Assembly (NCBI RefSeq): GCF_018982965.1
Contig: NZ_JACBYP010000001.1
Span: forward strand, 146,138 to 210,137
Length of the DNA stretch: 64,000 nt
Reading direction: 5' to 3'
DNA from: Streptomyces mayonensis
Lineage (GTDB): Bacteria; Actinomycetota; Actinomycetes; Streptomycetales; Streptomycetaceae
The translations under genes and the position numbers were made by a program. Positions 34,518-44,000 of this stretch are shown one piece after another. The notes under the pieces were generated by a model that saw only the letters and a list, made by a program, of their open reading frames with translations, had not been told where the DNA came from and made no database searches. How positions within the stretch are numbered: the stretch's first letter is position 1; the number at the start of each line of letters is the position of its first letter.

Positions 34518-35140
34518 CATCTGGGGAGAACTTCCACACCCCCTCCGACCTGAGCGAGGGATGCTGCCCGGCACGAAGCCGAGCAAGCTGTACCTTCCGA
34601 AACTCCTCCGCAGCCATGGGCAGCGGAGGAGTTTCGGAAGGGCTTGCCCCCGCCCCAGGGGAGGCGGGGGAGGCCCGGCACCAGGAGGCGCCGGACGATG
34701 GGGCTGCGACCGAGGGCGGATCGCAGCCGGGCGGAGAAGACCGCGACGAACACGCCCCCGTACGTACGCGCCCACGCCTGCGCCAGAGCATCTACCGCGA
34801 CCAAGTCCGCAGCGTCCGCCTCACGCGCGACGAACTCGAACTCGTCCACCGCGCAGCCGAATCCGTAGGCCTCAAGGACGCCGGGTTCATCGCGGACGCC
34901 GCAGTCGCTGTCGCTCAGGCCCAAGGCGGTCCGAAAACCTGGCTGTTGGATCAGCGAGGTCGCGTCGAAGAGCTGATGACGGCTAGTGCCCAACTAGCCC
35001 GCGTCGGCAACAACCTCAACCAAGTGGCCCGCGTCCTGAACTCCGGTGGCCACGCCGAGTACGCGGACGACGTGATGGCACGCGTCCTGCGCGCGGCAGC
35101 CCGCGTCGAGGCCGCTGCCATCGAGCTCGCCCGGCGGTAA
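34514..35140 (+). CDS. mobC: MobC-like relaxosome accessory protein
   Basis: 208 residues when started at 34514 (ATGA overlap). The C-terminal half carries the MobC pattern: RSVRLTRDELELVHRAAESVGLKDAGFIADAA, and then LARVGNNLNQVARVLNSGG. MobC proteins bind near oriT and help the relaxase open the strands. The first 70 residues are low-complexity and include the large palindrome described separately. An in-frame ATG at 34616 may be the true start, which would put the palindrome's left arm upstream of the gene. The relaxase gene begins three bases after the stop. Confidence 0.82.
   Translation: MTSGENFHTPSDLSEGCCPARSRASCTFRNSSAAMGSGGVSEGLAPAPGEAGEARHQEAPDDGAATEGGSQPGGEDRDEHAPVRTRPRLRQSIYRDQVRSVRLTRDELELVHRAAESVGLKDAGFIADAAVAVAQAQGGPKTWLLDQRGRVEELMTASAQLARVGNNLNQVARVLNSGGHAEYADDVMARVLRAAARVEAAAIELARR
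34593..34641. repeat. 19-bp perfect inverted repeat, candidate oriT element
   Basis: CCTTCCGAAACTCCTCCGC (34593-34611) is repeated inverted at 34623-34641 around an 11-base centre that itself can pair (GCC/GGC). It overlaps the 5' part of mobC, directly upstream of the relaxase gene, which is where oriT dyads of MobC/relaxase systems lie. Function is inferred. Confidence 0.6.
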
Positions 35141-35143
35141 GCG

Positions 35144-36883
35144 GTGGTCCCAGACATCTCCACCGGAGGCCGTACGTACGGCCTCCTCGCCTATCTCTAC
35201 GGCCCAGGCCGCCGAGACGAACACATCGACCCGCACCTTGTGACCGCCTGGATGCCGGAACTCGCCCCCGATCCCGGACGAGAATCAGCTGCCACATTGA
35301 AACAACTCGCCGACGCGCTGGACCTTCCGGTCCTCGCAGTACGTGAAGATCGGCGTCCGGCCCGGCACGTCTGGCACTGCCCCGTCCGCACCGCTCCCGG
35401 GGACCGGTACCTCAGCGACGACGAGTGGTCCGAAGTCGCCCGCCGCATCGTCCACGCCACCGGCATCGCCGAGTACGGCGACGACAAAGCCTGCCGGTGG
35501 GTCGCCGTCCGCCACGCCGAGGACCACATCCACATCGTCGCCACGCTCAAGCGCGAAGACGGCCGTAGCCCACGGCGTCACCAGGACGGCATCCGGGCTC
35601 AGGCGGAATGCCGCAAGATCGAGAAGGACTGGGGCCTGCAAAATCTCAACGAGGGCGACCGCACTGCTGCCCAGCGGCCCACCAGCGCTGAACGTGCCAA
35701 GGCCGAACGAACCGGCCGCCCCGAACCGGCTCGAGAGACTCTCCGCGAACGCGTCCGCCAGGCACTCGCTGGAGCCGCGGACGAAGCCGAGTTTTTCAAT
35801 CGCCTTGCAGAGGCCGGACTCCGCCTCGAAGTTCGCCACGCGCCTTCCGGTGATGCCCTCGGCTACAAGGTCGCGTTGCCAGGTGACCGCAATCGCATGG
35901 GAGAGCCGATCTGGTTCCCAGGCTCGCGTCTCGCGCCCGACCTCTCGCTGCCGCAGATCCGCCGACGGCTGCAGGACGGTGTGGGTGAAGAGGACTTGTC
36001 CTCGGCAGCGGACCTCGTCGACGGTCCAGCACATGCTCGCCATGTTGCTACGCCTGTCGTTGAGGAGGCCGTCACTCAACTCGCCGGCCAAGAGGGCGCC
36101 AGCGGGGCGGCACACCTCGTCGGAGTCGGCACGCTCCTGGACGCCGTCGCCCAGACGGCATCCACCCCAACGCGCGAGGAACTCGCCAAAGCCGCCCGCG
36201 CCTTCGAACGAGCAACCCGCTCCCACATCCGCGCCGAACACGCGGACCATCGAGCCCTGCGCGCAGCCGCACGCGGCATCATCCACGCGGGCAACGCCCT
36301 CGGAAAGGGCGAAGACGGCGGCACCACCGCGATGCTCTTGTCCACTCTGGTCCTCGCCACCGTCGCCGCGATGCGCTGGCATTCGGCCCGCGGCCACGCC
36401 CAGCAAGCCGCCGCCGCCCGTCAGGCCGCCGAGCATCTCCGCGCCGCCTGCCGCATTGCCGCCACCACGCCCATGTCCGTGATGCGGGAACGTGGTCGTC
36501 AACTCCCCACGTCCCAACGAGACCGCTATGCACGCACCGTCGAGGAGGCCCTGCCCGAACACGTCGACTCCGTTCGCCGCGAGCCCGGTTGGGGCGCCCT
36601 CGCCGCCACGTTGGAACAGGCCGAACAGGCAGGTCATCACGCAGAGGAACTCCTCCGCCAAGCCGCTGAATGGCGTGAGCTGGTCACAGCTGACAGCGTT
36701 TCCGACGTCCTCGTGTGGCGCCTGCGCCGCATCGCCCACTTGCCCGCCACGCCAACGCCACCACCTACGGCGGCGCCCCGTGCGCAACCATCCGCACCGT
36801 TGCACTTCACCGACGTCCCGATGAGGACCGCAACGCAGCGTCCTGACACAGCGCATCCCCGCCGTCCCGGGCACCGGAACTGA
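35144..36883 (+). CDS. relaxase / mobilisation nuclease
   Basis: 579 residues from GTG. The N-terminus TGGRTYGLLAYLYGPGRRDEH supplies the conserved Tyr region. The HUH metal motif is H124-x3-H128-x-H130 (RHAEDHIHIVATLKREDGR). The C-terminal 250 residues are helical, with LAEAGLRLEVRHAPSG and an Ala-rich coil. It should nick one strand at oriT, become covalently attached and pilot the DNA to the coupling protein encoded at 57824. It is the actinobacterial MOB type usually annotated as relaxase/mobilization nuclease domain protein. Confidence 0.88.
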   Translation: MVPDISTGGRTYGLLAYLYGPGRRDEHIDPHLVTAWMPELAPDPGRESAATLKQLADALDLPVLAVREDRRPARHVWHCPVRTAPGDRYLSDDEWSEVARRIVHATGIAEYGDDKACRWVAVRHAEDHIHIVATLKREDGRSPRRHQDGIRAQAECRKIEKDWGLQNLNEGDRTAAQRPTSAERAKAERTGRPEPARETLRERVRQALAGAADEAEFFNRLAEAGLRLEVRHAPSGDALGYKVALPGDRNRMGEPIWFPGSRLAPDLSLPQIRRRLQDGVGEEDLSSAADLVDGPAHARHVATPVVEEAVTQLAGQEGASGAAHLVGVGTLLDAVAQTASTPTREELAKAARAFERATRSHIRAEHADHRALRAAARGIIHAGNALGKGEDGGTTAMLLSTLVLATVAAMRWHSARGHAQQAAAARQAAEHLRAACRIAATTPMSVMRERGRQLPTSQRDRYARTVEEALPEHVDSVRREPGWGALAATLEQAEQAGHHAEELLRQAAEWRELVTADSVSDVLVWRLRRIAHLPATPTPPPTAAPRAQPSAPLHFTDVPMRTATQRPDTAHPRRPGHRN

Positions 36884-36961
36884 CGGCACACCAAAGGGCT
36901 GGACTGCGTCGGTCAAAACCTGTTACGGCTGGTCAACAAGAGAACGAGGAGAGCAAGGCCC

Positions 36962-37363
36962 ATGCTCAGCGAGAACATCCAGACACCCAGACCAGCTGCG
37001 TCGCCCGATACCGGCCCCGAGGATCTGCTGCTGCGCCTGCGGCAGGAGCCCAAACTCGGGGACGGCATCATCCGCCTGCGTGCCACCAACCACCCCGAGG
37101 AAATCCGCGTCACGGGCATCCCGGTGATGTGCTCGAACTGCGGAGCGCGACGTGACTGGATGGTCATCTGCGACCGCAGCACCATCCGCATTCGCTGCCG
37201 CTGCGCCCACGAATGGGTTGAGCCCGAGCTGACCCGCGCGGACTACGAAGCCATGATTGACGTTGGTGGCCGGAGTCATCCAAGCCTGGAGGCAGGTGCG
37301 CAGGCCATGGGCTATGACGGCTCCCTTGCTGGTACGTACTTCACCGAGCCGCGTCCCGTGTAG
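36962..37363 (+). CDS. small zinc-ribbon-like hypothetical protein
   Basis: 133 residues from ATG after GAGGAGAG. The central part has a four-cysteine knuckle (VMCSNCGARRDW, and then IRIRCRCAHEW) consistent with one zinc. The N-terminus is acidic and the C-terminus ends GSLAGTYFTEPRPV. The family is not recognised. It follows the relaxase by 78 bp and could be part of the mobilisation region. Confidence 0.7.
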   Translation: MLSENIQTPRPAASPDTGPEDLLLRLRQEPKLGDGIIRLRATNHPEEIRVTGIPVMCSNCGARRDWMVICDRSTIRIRCRCAHEWVEPELTRADYEAMIDVGGRSHPSLEAGAQAMGYDGSLAGTYFTEPRPV

Positions 37364-38229
37364 TCACCCAGTCCTGTGCCTTCAAGGAATTCTTACGAAT
37401 ACTTGGGGAGCGATGTGAGTGCTCAAGATATCCTCCTTGAGGATCTCGGCGTGGTTAGCCGGACGCGGGCGGGGTGTACGAACCACCAGTGGACATGCTG
37501 GGCGCCCGGCGTGGTTGGAGAAGCGCGTCCCCCGCTTCTCTGCCTTCGTGGTCTCGTCCCAGCGGAGGAACCCCACTCTCATCCAGACTGGTCAACGCGG
37601 GGATTGAGTCGGCCCAGAACCGCTATTGCTCGTCGAGAACGTCAGGGGTGTCGTGCAGGCTGGCAGCTTTGCTGCAGCGGGACGCTCCCAATGTATGACG
37701 CCATGCATCGGTGACGACTGATCGTCGCTGCTGAAGGAGATACCGAACTGCAGCTGAACTCCTCGGGGACGCAGAGGTGCAGGCGGACGGTGTCGGCGTA
37801 TTCGCCGAGGATGGCCGGGGGTACGCGGCGTGGGTCGCTGCGTCGATGGTTGCCTGCATCCTTCATTTAGCCCACGCCTTTCGGTAGCAGGGACTGTCAC
37901 GCGGACGCCCCAGCAACTCCGGAACGGGCATCGTGATCCAGTCGGTCGTGGGAGCGGCGAATCGATGCGCATCCCGGCCCTGCGGGCGCGGCCTGGACGT
38001 AGCCAGCACGACAGGACGTTGTCAGCGGCTGCAAGCCAGTGATCTGGTCAGCATTCTCCGGCTGAGCCAGCTCAGACGCCGCTGCTCAAAGCCGAAAGCG
38101 GGGGAAGCTATCACGCATTCACCGGTCAAGAGAAACCGCGGATCCTCCGGATTCTTGCCCGTAGTCCGCACGGCAACCGCCTGCGGCTGCTTAGGCAAGC
38201 TCTCATCTCTACGCAGAGGTCGATTCCGC
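37364..38229. other. 866-bp stretch without a confident gene
   Basis: Frames on both strands are short and biased. One minus-strand frame (37642-37866, starting MKDAGNHRRSDPRR) may be a decayed regulator but matches nothing recognised. The codon bias is weak here. It probably separates the mobilisation region from the RiPP cargo. Confidence 0.45.
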
Positions 38230-38577
38230 ATGCGCACTTCCCGATTTGCCGCCTCCGTTGCCATCCTCGGGGCGCTCGCAGCCCCCGCCGTCTCCGCGAC
38301 GACCGCGATTGCCGCACCGTCCCACCCCACGGTCTCGCCGTCTCCCGGTGGCGACTGCGACCGTCGTGGCCCATGGACCGTCCAAGCGAAGGCCGTGACC
38401 ATCCGAGCCCACGCGACCAGCAACTCCTCGGCGCGCGGTGTGCTCTACAAGGGCCACAAGTTCACCGTTCACAAGACCCACGGCAACTGGCACTACATAA
38501 CGGACAAGGCTACCGGTGTCACGGGCTGGGTCTCCGGTTCGTACGTGTACCGCGAGGTATACATGTGCCTGCACTAG
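38230..38577 (+). CDS. secreted SH3-like domain protein
   Basis: 115 residues. A signal peptide (1-29, RTSRFAASVAILGALAAPAV...AIAA) is followed by a small bacterial SH3 domain: VTIRAHATSNSSARGVLYKGHKFTVHKTHGNWHYI...GVTGWVSGSYV. There are two cysteines, near the start of the mature part and at the C-terminus, which may form a disulfide. It is likely exported to the cell wall. It is convergent with the lanthipeptide operon, and any connection is unknown. Confidence 0.8.
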   Translation: MRTSRFAASVAILGALAAPAVSATTAIAAPSHPTVSPSPGGDCDRRGPWTVQAKAVTIRAHATSNSSARGVLYKGHKFTVHKTHGNWHYITDKATGVTGWVSGSYVYREVYMCLH

Positions 38578-38653
38578 CCGGCTGCTCGAGGACGACGGCG
38601 CGTCCAGTGAGCTCCAAGGCGCTCTGAGTTCCCGTGGACAGGCCATGGCGGCT

Positions 38654-38986
38654 CTAGTGGAAGTTCACGTGATAGGCCAGCGTCCTGCGGAGGCTGCTGC
38701 GTTCTGACGCATTGCTGGCGTGTGCCGAATTCAGGACGCAGTCAGCGGCTTCGAACGCTGATATCCACAGTGCGATGGAGCGGAGAAGTTTCGCCGGTCC
38801 GAACCCCTGGCCGTCGATGGTGGGGTCGCGGAGAGGCAGCGGCCCCACCATTTCGACGAGCGCATTGACCCTGAGTGCGAGGTCCGCGGCATTGCGGCAC
38901 TGGTCGTCGATGAGGCCTGTCAGATGTTCCCTGCGGGCCCCACTCGGCTCCGGCACTGAATGCCTGGAGCGGCGATTGAACGTCAT
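38654..38986 (-). CDS. unknown protein, last gene of the lanthipeptide operon
   Basis: 110 residues. The ATG overlaps the stop of the LanB-C-like gene (ATGA), so it is translated with the operon. Residues 20-90 look helical (LTGLIDDQCRNAADLALRVNALVEMVG, and LLRSIALWISAFEAADCVL). No known domain, no signal peptide. It may be an accessory or immunity factor of the RiPP cluster, but nothing in the sequence proves this. Confidence 0.7.
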   Translation of the reverse strand: MTFNRRSRHSVPEPSGARREHLTGLIDDQCRNAADLALRVNALVEMVGPLPLRDPTIDGQGFGPAKLLRSIALWISAFEAADCVLNSAHASNASERSSLRRTLAYHVNFH

Positions 38987-39930
38987 CGCCCCAGCACGGC
39001 CTCCCGTGCAGCCCGCGCCCAGATGGCCTGTTGGCGCAAGGTGAACCCCATCCTGTTCCAGTGGAACAGGACGTGACGGGCGAGGACGGCACGCTTGCCG
39101 ATCTTGAGTGTCCCGTTCACCGTGGCATTTGCCAGTGCCCGCCCCCTGCCTTCTAGCCCTTCGAACCAGGGCTGCACGAAGACAAGGGACCCAGATTCAA
39201 TCAGGGGGCGGGCGTCGGTGAGGAGGAGGCGTCGCATGGGGGCGGTCATGGCGTTTACCTGCTCTGGGTCCACATCGTCGGGCAGGGGGCGGTGTTGTTC
39301 CACCCGGCCCCAGACGTCGCCCTGTTCGCCCCACTCCAAGCGGGCGGCCCGCAGCATGAGTGCCATGCCCATCAGGGAGACGGCCTTGGCGTCCCACCCC
39401 TTTCGGCTGTCGGGTTCTGTGTGCAGGTAGTCGAGTACGCCGACGCTGTCGGTGTGGAACAGTGCGTGCGCGAGGTCCATCCCTTCCGGTCCGCCGAACG
39501 CGATAGCTTCCGGCTCGTACGGTGTGTAGCGCCAGCCGGTGGTCACTCCCCAGGAGCGGGAGCTGTCGAGAGCGTCGGTGACGCAGGCGACGGCGTCCTC
39601 GGCGGTCGCACCATCGGCGGTGTGGAACCGCAGCCGCCAGTGGGGGTTCTTGCGTACGAACCACCAGGAGGCGACGGGCCCGGCCTGCAGCGCCGGGAGG
39701 AGGTGAGAGCGGAAGGAGCGGTGGGCGGTGGGGTAGTCGGCGAACCGGATCTCGGCCTGCTGCCACCGCGTCGGCTCGATATCCAACGCGGCCCGGCCTG
39801 CGGCCCTGTACCGGTCGATCGCGCTGCGCAGGAACGCGGCGGTGACACCGGCATGGCGGGCGCTGTCCTGGAGGGGCGCGCCGCCGAGCACGGCCAGGAC
39901 TGAGTCCTCGATGCGGTGCACTGGTCTCAC
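38983..39930 (-). CDS. stand-alone thiopeptide-type/LanB C-terminal domain protein
   Basis: 315 residues from GTG that overlaps the LanC stop. After an N-terminal helical stretch, the SpaB_C/thiopeptide-type biosynthesis domain covers about 50-310: ASWWFVRKNPHWRLRFH, then WRYTPYEPEAIAFGGPEGM, and near the end VLFHWNRMGFTLRQQAIWARAA. In LanB enzymes this domain eliminates glutamate from glutamylated Ser/Thr. As a free protein it may perform that step, or a cycloaddition or amino-acid addition as in other RiPPs. The full-length LanB of the operon has its own copy, so this one is an addition. Confidence 0.87.
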   Translation of the reverse strand: MRPVHRIEDSVLAVLGGAPLQDSARHAGVTAAFLRSAIDRYRAAGRAALDIEPTRWQQAEIRFADYPTAHRSFRSHLLPALQAGPVASWWFVRKNPHWRLRFHTADGATAEDAVACVTDALDSSRSWGVTTGWRYTPYEPEAIAFGGPEGMDLAHALFHTDSVGVLDYLHTEPDSRKGWDAKAVSLMGMALMLRAARLEWGEQGDVWGRVEQHRPLPDDVDPEQVNAMTAPMRRLLLTDARPLIESGSLVFVQPWFEGLEGRGRALANATVNGTLKIGKRAVLARHVLFHWNRMGFTLRQQAIWARAAREAVLGR

Positions 39931-41075
39931 ACCAGCAACAGGCATGCATCCCACCGCCCTTCGGGCTCGGTGCCGGATTCGGCGTCCTGGAAGGCGAGCG
40001 CAGCCCCGGCACGGCCTTCCAGGAACCCGCCCTCGGTAGGGGCGGGGGCCGTCATGAACCGGTGTGTCAATAGGGCGATGTGGCCGGTGAATTGGTCGGG
40101 CTGGTCGGCGTCCTGGGCAACGCGTTGCACGGTCCGCAGGAGCCCGCCGAATCCGTGACAGAGGCCCCGGTCGGTGATCGTGTCGAGTTGGACGGGGTCG
40201 ATGAGGCAGGAGCGCAGAGACCTTTCGGCGATCCGCTTGCGGGCATCGTCGCCCAGGACGATCGCGGCGAGCTGCTGCGCGCGGACCTGTCCCGGCGTGC
40301 CGTAGCACCATGAGGGCGCGATGATGGGGTTCGTGGGTGCGGGCCCGTTCGTGGTGAGCCAGCGGGGCCAGCGCAGTCCTGCGAAGTTGATGATGCGGAT
40401 CTCATCGAGCCACCGGCAGATGCGCCGGATGGCGCTCTCGTGGCCGTCCACGGTGACGCCCGCACGCATTGCTAAGGCGAGCAGGGCGAGGGGGCCGGTG
40501 ATGCCGTGGGCGAGTCCGGCGTTCGCGTGGCCGCCGGGGGTGGCCGTCTTGTCACTGCCCGGGGAGTGCTCCACCCACCATCCGAGCCGTTCCGTGCCGT
40601 GGACGGTCAGGGGTTCGGTCAGCCGGACCAGGTACTCCAGGACTTCGCGCAGTGCCGGGCTTTCGGGATGGCGCAGCAGTAGGAGGGCGCCGATGCCGGT
40701 CAGGCCGCGGAACAGGTCGTACTCGGCGAAGGTGGTGCAGTGTCCGGCGTCGATGCGTGCGTGCGCGGCCGCAGTGCGCTGCTTGGCGTGCTCGGCGACG
40801 ACGTTGTCGAGCGTGGCGAGGGCGCCGGTGTAACGGTCGGTTCCGTCGGCGGCCAGGTGCAGGGCGTAGGCCATAGCGGGTGCGCCGAGGAAGAGGTTGG
40901 CGTCGTCGCCGGAGATGAGCGGGCCGCTGACGTCTTGCAGGGCTTGGTGCGCGTCTTGCCACGTGCCGCGCTCGCGCCGTGCCGACTCAATGGCCAGCAG
41001 CACGGTGCCGAGGGGCCCGTGGGCGATGGACTGCCGGGTGGACAGTTCGGTCTTGGCGGGCGGGGCGGTGGTCAC
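39927..41075 (-). CDS. LanC-like lanthionine cyclase
   Basis: 382 residues from GTG overlapping the LanB stop (GTGA). Zinc ligands are visible: C257 in PSWCYGTPG, and C306 and H307 in GLCHGFGG. The catalytic His region GHANAGLAHGITGP is also present. LanC proteins add Cys thiols to dehydrated residues and close lanthionine rings. With four Cys in the adjacent precursor peptide up to four rings are possible. It is the only cyclase in the cluster. Confidence 0.92.
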   Translation of the reverse strand: MTTAPPAKTELSTRQSIAHGPLGTVLLAIESARRERGTWQDAHQALQDVSGPLISGDDANLFLGAPAMAYALHLAADGTDRYTGALATLDNVVAEHAKQRTAAAHARIDAGHCTTFAEYDLFRGLTGIGALLLLRHPESPALREVLEYLVRLTEPLTVHGTERLGWWVEHSPGSDKTATPGGHANAGLAHGITGPLALLALAMRAGVTVDGHESAIRRICRWLDEIRIINFAGLRWPRWLTTNGPAPTNPIIAPSWCYGTPGQVRAQQLAAIVLGDDARKRIAERSLRSCLIDPVQLDTITDRGLCHGFGGLLRTVQRVAQDADQPDQFTGHIALLTHRFMTAPAPTEGGFLEGRAGAALAFQDAESGTEPEGRWDACLLLV

Positions 41076-44000
41076 GAGGTGGCTCCTTGCCTTCGGGACG
41101 TCCAGGACAGGGCCGCGGCTCGGGTCAGGCGCCGGCAGACGGCTTCGGCATCGCTGTCGATTCCGGCGACGCGGTTGTGGTGCATGTGCAGCAGGGACGG
41201 CAGGACGCCGGACGGATCGGCCCCGCAGTCGGTGAGGGCCTGGTGGTAGCGATCGATGGCTTCACGGCGCCGCTGCCACACGCGCCGTACCTCGTCACCG
41301 CCTGCGACATCGGCCAGTGCGCGGCCGGAATGGTCTTCCTCGGTGAGGCGCAGAGCGAGGGCTTGGACGTCGCGGGGCGCCATCGTGCCTTCACTGCGCG
41401 CGAGATGGTGGGCGAGCCAGGTGTGGGCGGCCTCGCAACTGCCAAGGAAGCCGGCGGCGATGTCCACGAAGGAGGCTGCGGTCACGGCGGGCTGCAGGTC
41501 GGCCGACAGGCCGAGGCGCATTTGTGCCAGGGCAGCCGTCGAGTCGGTGGCGAAGTACACCTGCGCGGCGTCCAGCGCCGCACCGGTGCCGTAGCGGCCG
41601 GTTTCCGGCTGGTCGGTGTCCCACTGGATGCGCTGGATCATGCCCTCCTCGCGCAGTTCTGCGGCCCACGCAGCGACCGTGTGGGCTGCACGGCCGAAGG
41701 TGTCTGCGGACGGCAGGTGCAGCCGGATACGCAAGTGCGGGTCGGGGTCGGCGTACCGGATGAACCAGGCCCGGTGCGCCGTGTCCAGCTCGCCGAGGAG
41801 GCGGGGCAGATGACCGGTCAGCACTTCCGGGGTGCGGTCGGTGCTGCCGTACACCTTCAGGTATGCCCACGTGTCGGCGCCGGGCAGGCGCTCAGCATCG
41901 AGGGTGCGCACCGTGCCGCGCCGGGGCTCCGGGGCCGGTTCCTGGGTGGCGGCAAACGCCATGGTCAGCTCGTGCGCGTGGCCGATCCAGCCGAAGGCGC
42001 TCTCGTCGGGCCGCTCGTGCAAGGTCGTCGCGCCGTGCCGGTTGAGTTCCGCCCGGAGCAGGTCCTGGTGGCCGGTCAGGTCGAGGTCCAAGTGCAGTTG
42101 CTGGTCGTCGGAGCCGACGGACACCGCGCTCGGAACGCCATAGCGCACACGCCAGTTGGCGAAGTTCTCCCGCCAGTGCTCCGGGTCTCCGAGGTCGCGG
42201 ACGCTCAGTCGCCAGCAGGCGGGAGACAGGATCGTGCGGCCGTAGCGCACCTCGGGCAGGAACGGCAATTGTGCGGCGGCGCCCCAGACGAAGGGGGCGA
42301 GGATCGCGGTGTGGGAACGGGACACCTCGCACAGGAACCGCACCAGGGGGTGAGTGGCGTTGCTGAGTTCGGCGGCGTGCAGCACGGACGCCTCGATGGC
42401 CTGCCCCGTGGACAGGGAGACCAGGCAGAGACGTTCGAAGTCGGCGATCACACCCAGGTCGTTGAGGTCGAGGGTGGTGTCGGTGTTGTGCTCCCCGACC
42501 GCAAGTTCTTCGGGGGCCGCGGCGCGGGGCGCGCGGCTGACGTTGAGGGTGGCGTGCTTGAGCGGGGGCGCGGACACCTGGGCCCGTATGGCGCCCTCGG
42601 TGAGCGTGGGCAGGCGCAGGTACTCGGCACTCATCCGCTGTTGGTCGCCCGGCTCCATGGTGGGCCAGAAGCGGCCGGTGAGGGTGCCGGCGGTGACCGA
42701 CAGCCCGGCGGCGGACAACAGGAAGCGGCCTTGCGTGAGGGCGCGGGTGTCCTGCGCGAGGACGCTGAAGCACATTTCGGCGTGAGCGGGAACCTGTGCG
42801 GGCTCGCCCACGGACAAAGCCTCAATGTCTCGCCCGGTGAGGACGATCTCGCGTTGCCCGGTGAGGCCTGCGTCCTGGACTAGCGCGAGGAGGTGTTCGT
42901 CCCGGCGGGTGGTGGCGAGGACGGGCCGCTTGAGGACGGTGCCGCGGTAGCCGACAGGGAAGCCCAGGCCGGTGTCGGGGTCGGTGAGCTCACGGACGGG
43001 CACGACCGCGCCCATGCTGTAGCGCTCCAGGAACCGGCTGCGGTAGTCCCGCCAGGCAGGCGAGCCCTTCGGGAAAGGCGAGATGCGGGCCATGACGTGC
43101 AGTGCGCGTTCGGCCTCGTGGGCGACCTGGCGGGGTACGACGACGTCGCAGTCCGGACGGATGTTGACGCCGAGGTGCCGCCCGTCGTTCCCGGCGAGGG
43201 CCCTCATGGCTGCGACGGCCTCGGCGCGCAAGCCTGGCTGCTCCGCGCTGGGAGCCTGGTTGTGGCGCTCCAGCAGACGGTGAAGGTCCCGAAGCGCGCC
43301 GATCGGGGCGGCGTCGACGTCATCAAGGCGGGAGACCAGGTGGCCGAGGGCGTCCGTGCACGTCGTGGGCGCGCGAAGGCTCGTCAACAGAACGCGGTGC
43401 GCGACCAGTTCCCGGACCATCTGCATGATGGTCGGGCGGTGGGTCTGGGGGTAGTCGCTGGACAGCTTGTCGACCAGGTCACGGACCAGGATGGCGGAGC
43501 GGGCGAGGTCGAGAACCTTCTCCGCGGCGCGGGTGCGGCGCAGGCTCGTGTCGATTGGCCCGTCGTCGCCGGGCTGGTGCCGGACGATGATCTGCGTGCC
43601 GCGTACGACGGCGGTGGAGTCAGCAACGACCGTGAGTTGTTCCAGAACGGCCGGGTCGGCTTCCAACAGTGTGGTGATGTCGTGCAGCCAGACAGCATCG
43701 ACGGACGCGGATGCGCGATGCTCGCGGTCCCAGCTCACATGTGCCCGGTGTCCGATGCGGGCCGGGGCCGCTCCGGCGAACAGCCCGAAGGGGGTGGCAC
43801 GGTGCTGCATGCGCAGCAGGTAGCGGGCCAGGGCACGGCTCGCCCTACGGACGCGTGCAGGGCGCCGTTCGGTGCCGTCGAGAGTGGCCTGCACGGTGAT
43901 GGCGAGCACAGGCGCGGCGTGGCGGATGGCGTCGGCGCGCGGGGCGTCGGCCCAGACGCGTTCCATCCAGGCGTGGACTTGGTCGATGGGGGCGTTGATG

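Noticed and set aside
36899..37191. Minus-strand frame downstream of the relaxase
   Set aside because: Antisense to the zinc-ribbon-like gene that has a good ribosome site and codon bias.
40979..42883. 634-codon plus-strand frame opposite LanB/LanC
   Set aside because: Mirror frame of real biosynthetic genes; composition Gly/Val/Arg-rich with no domain.
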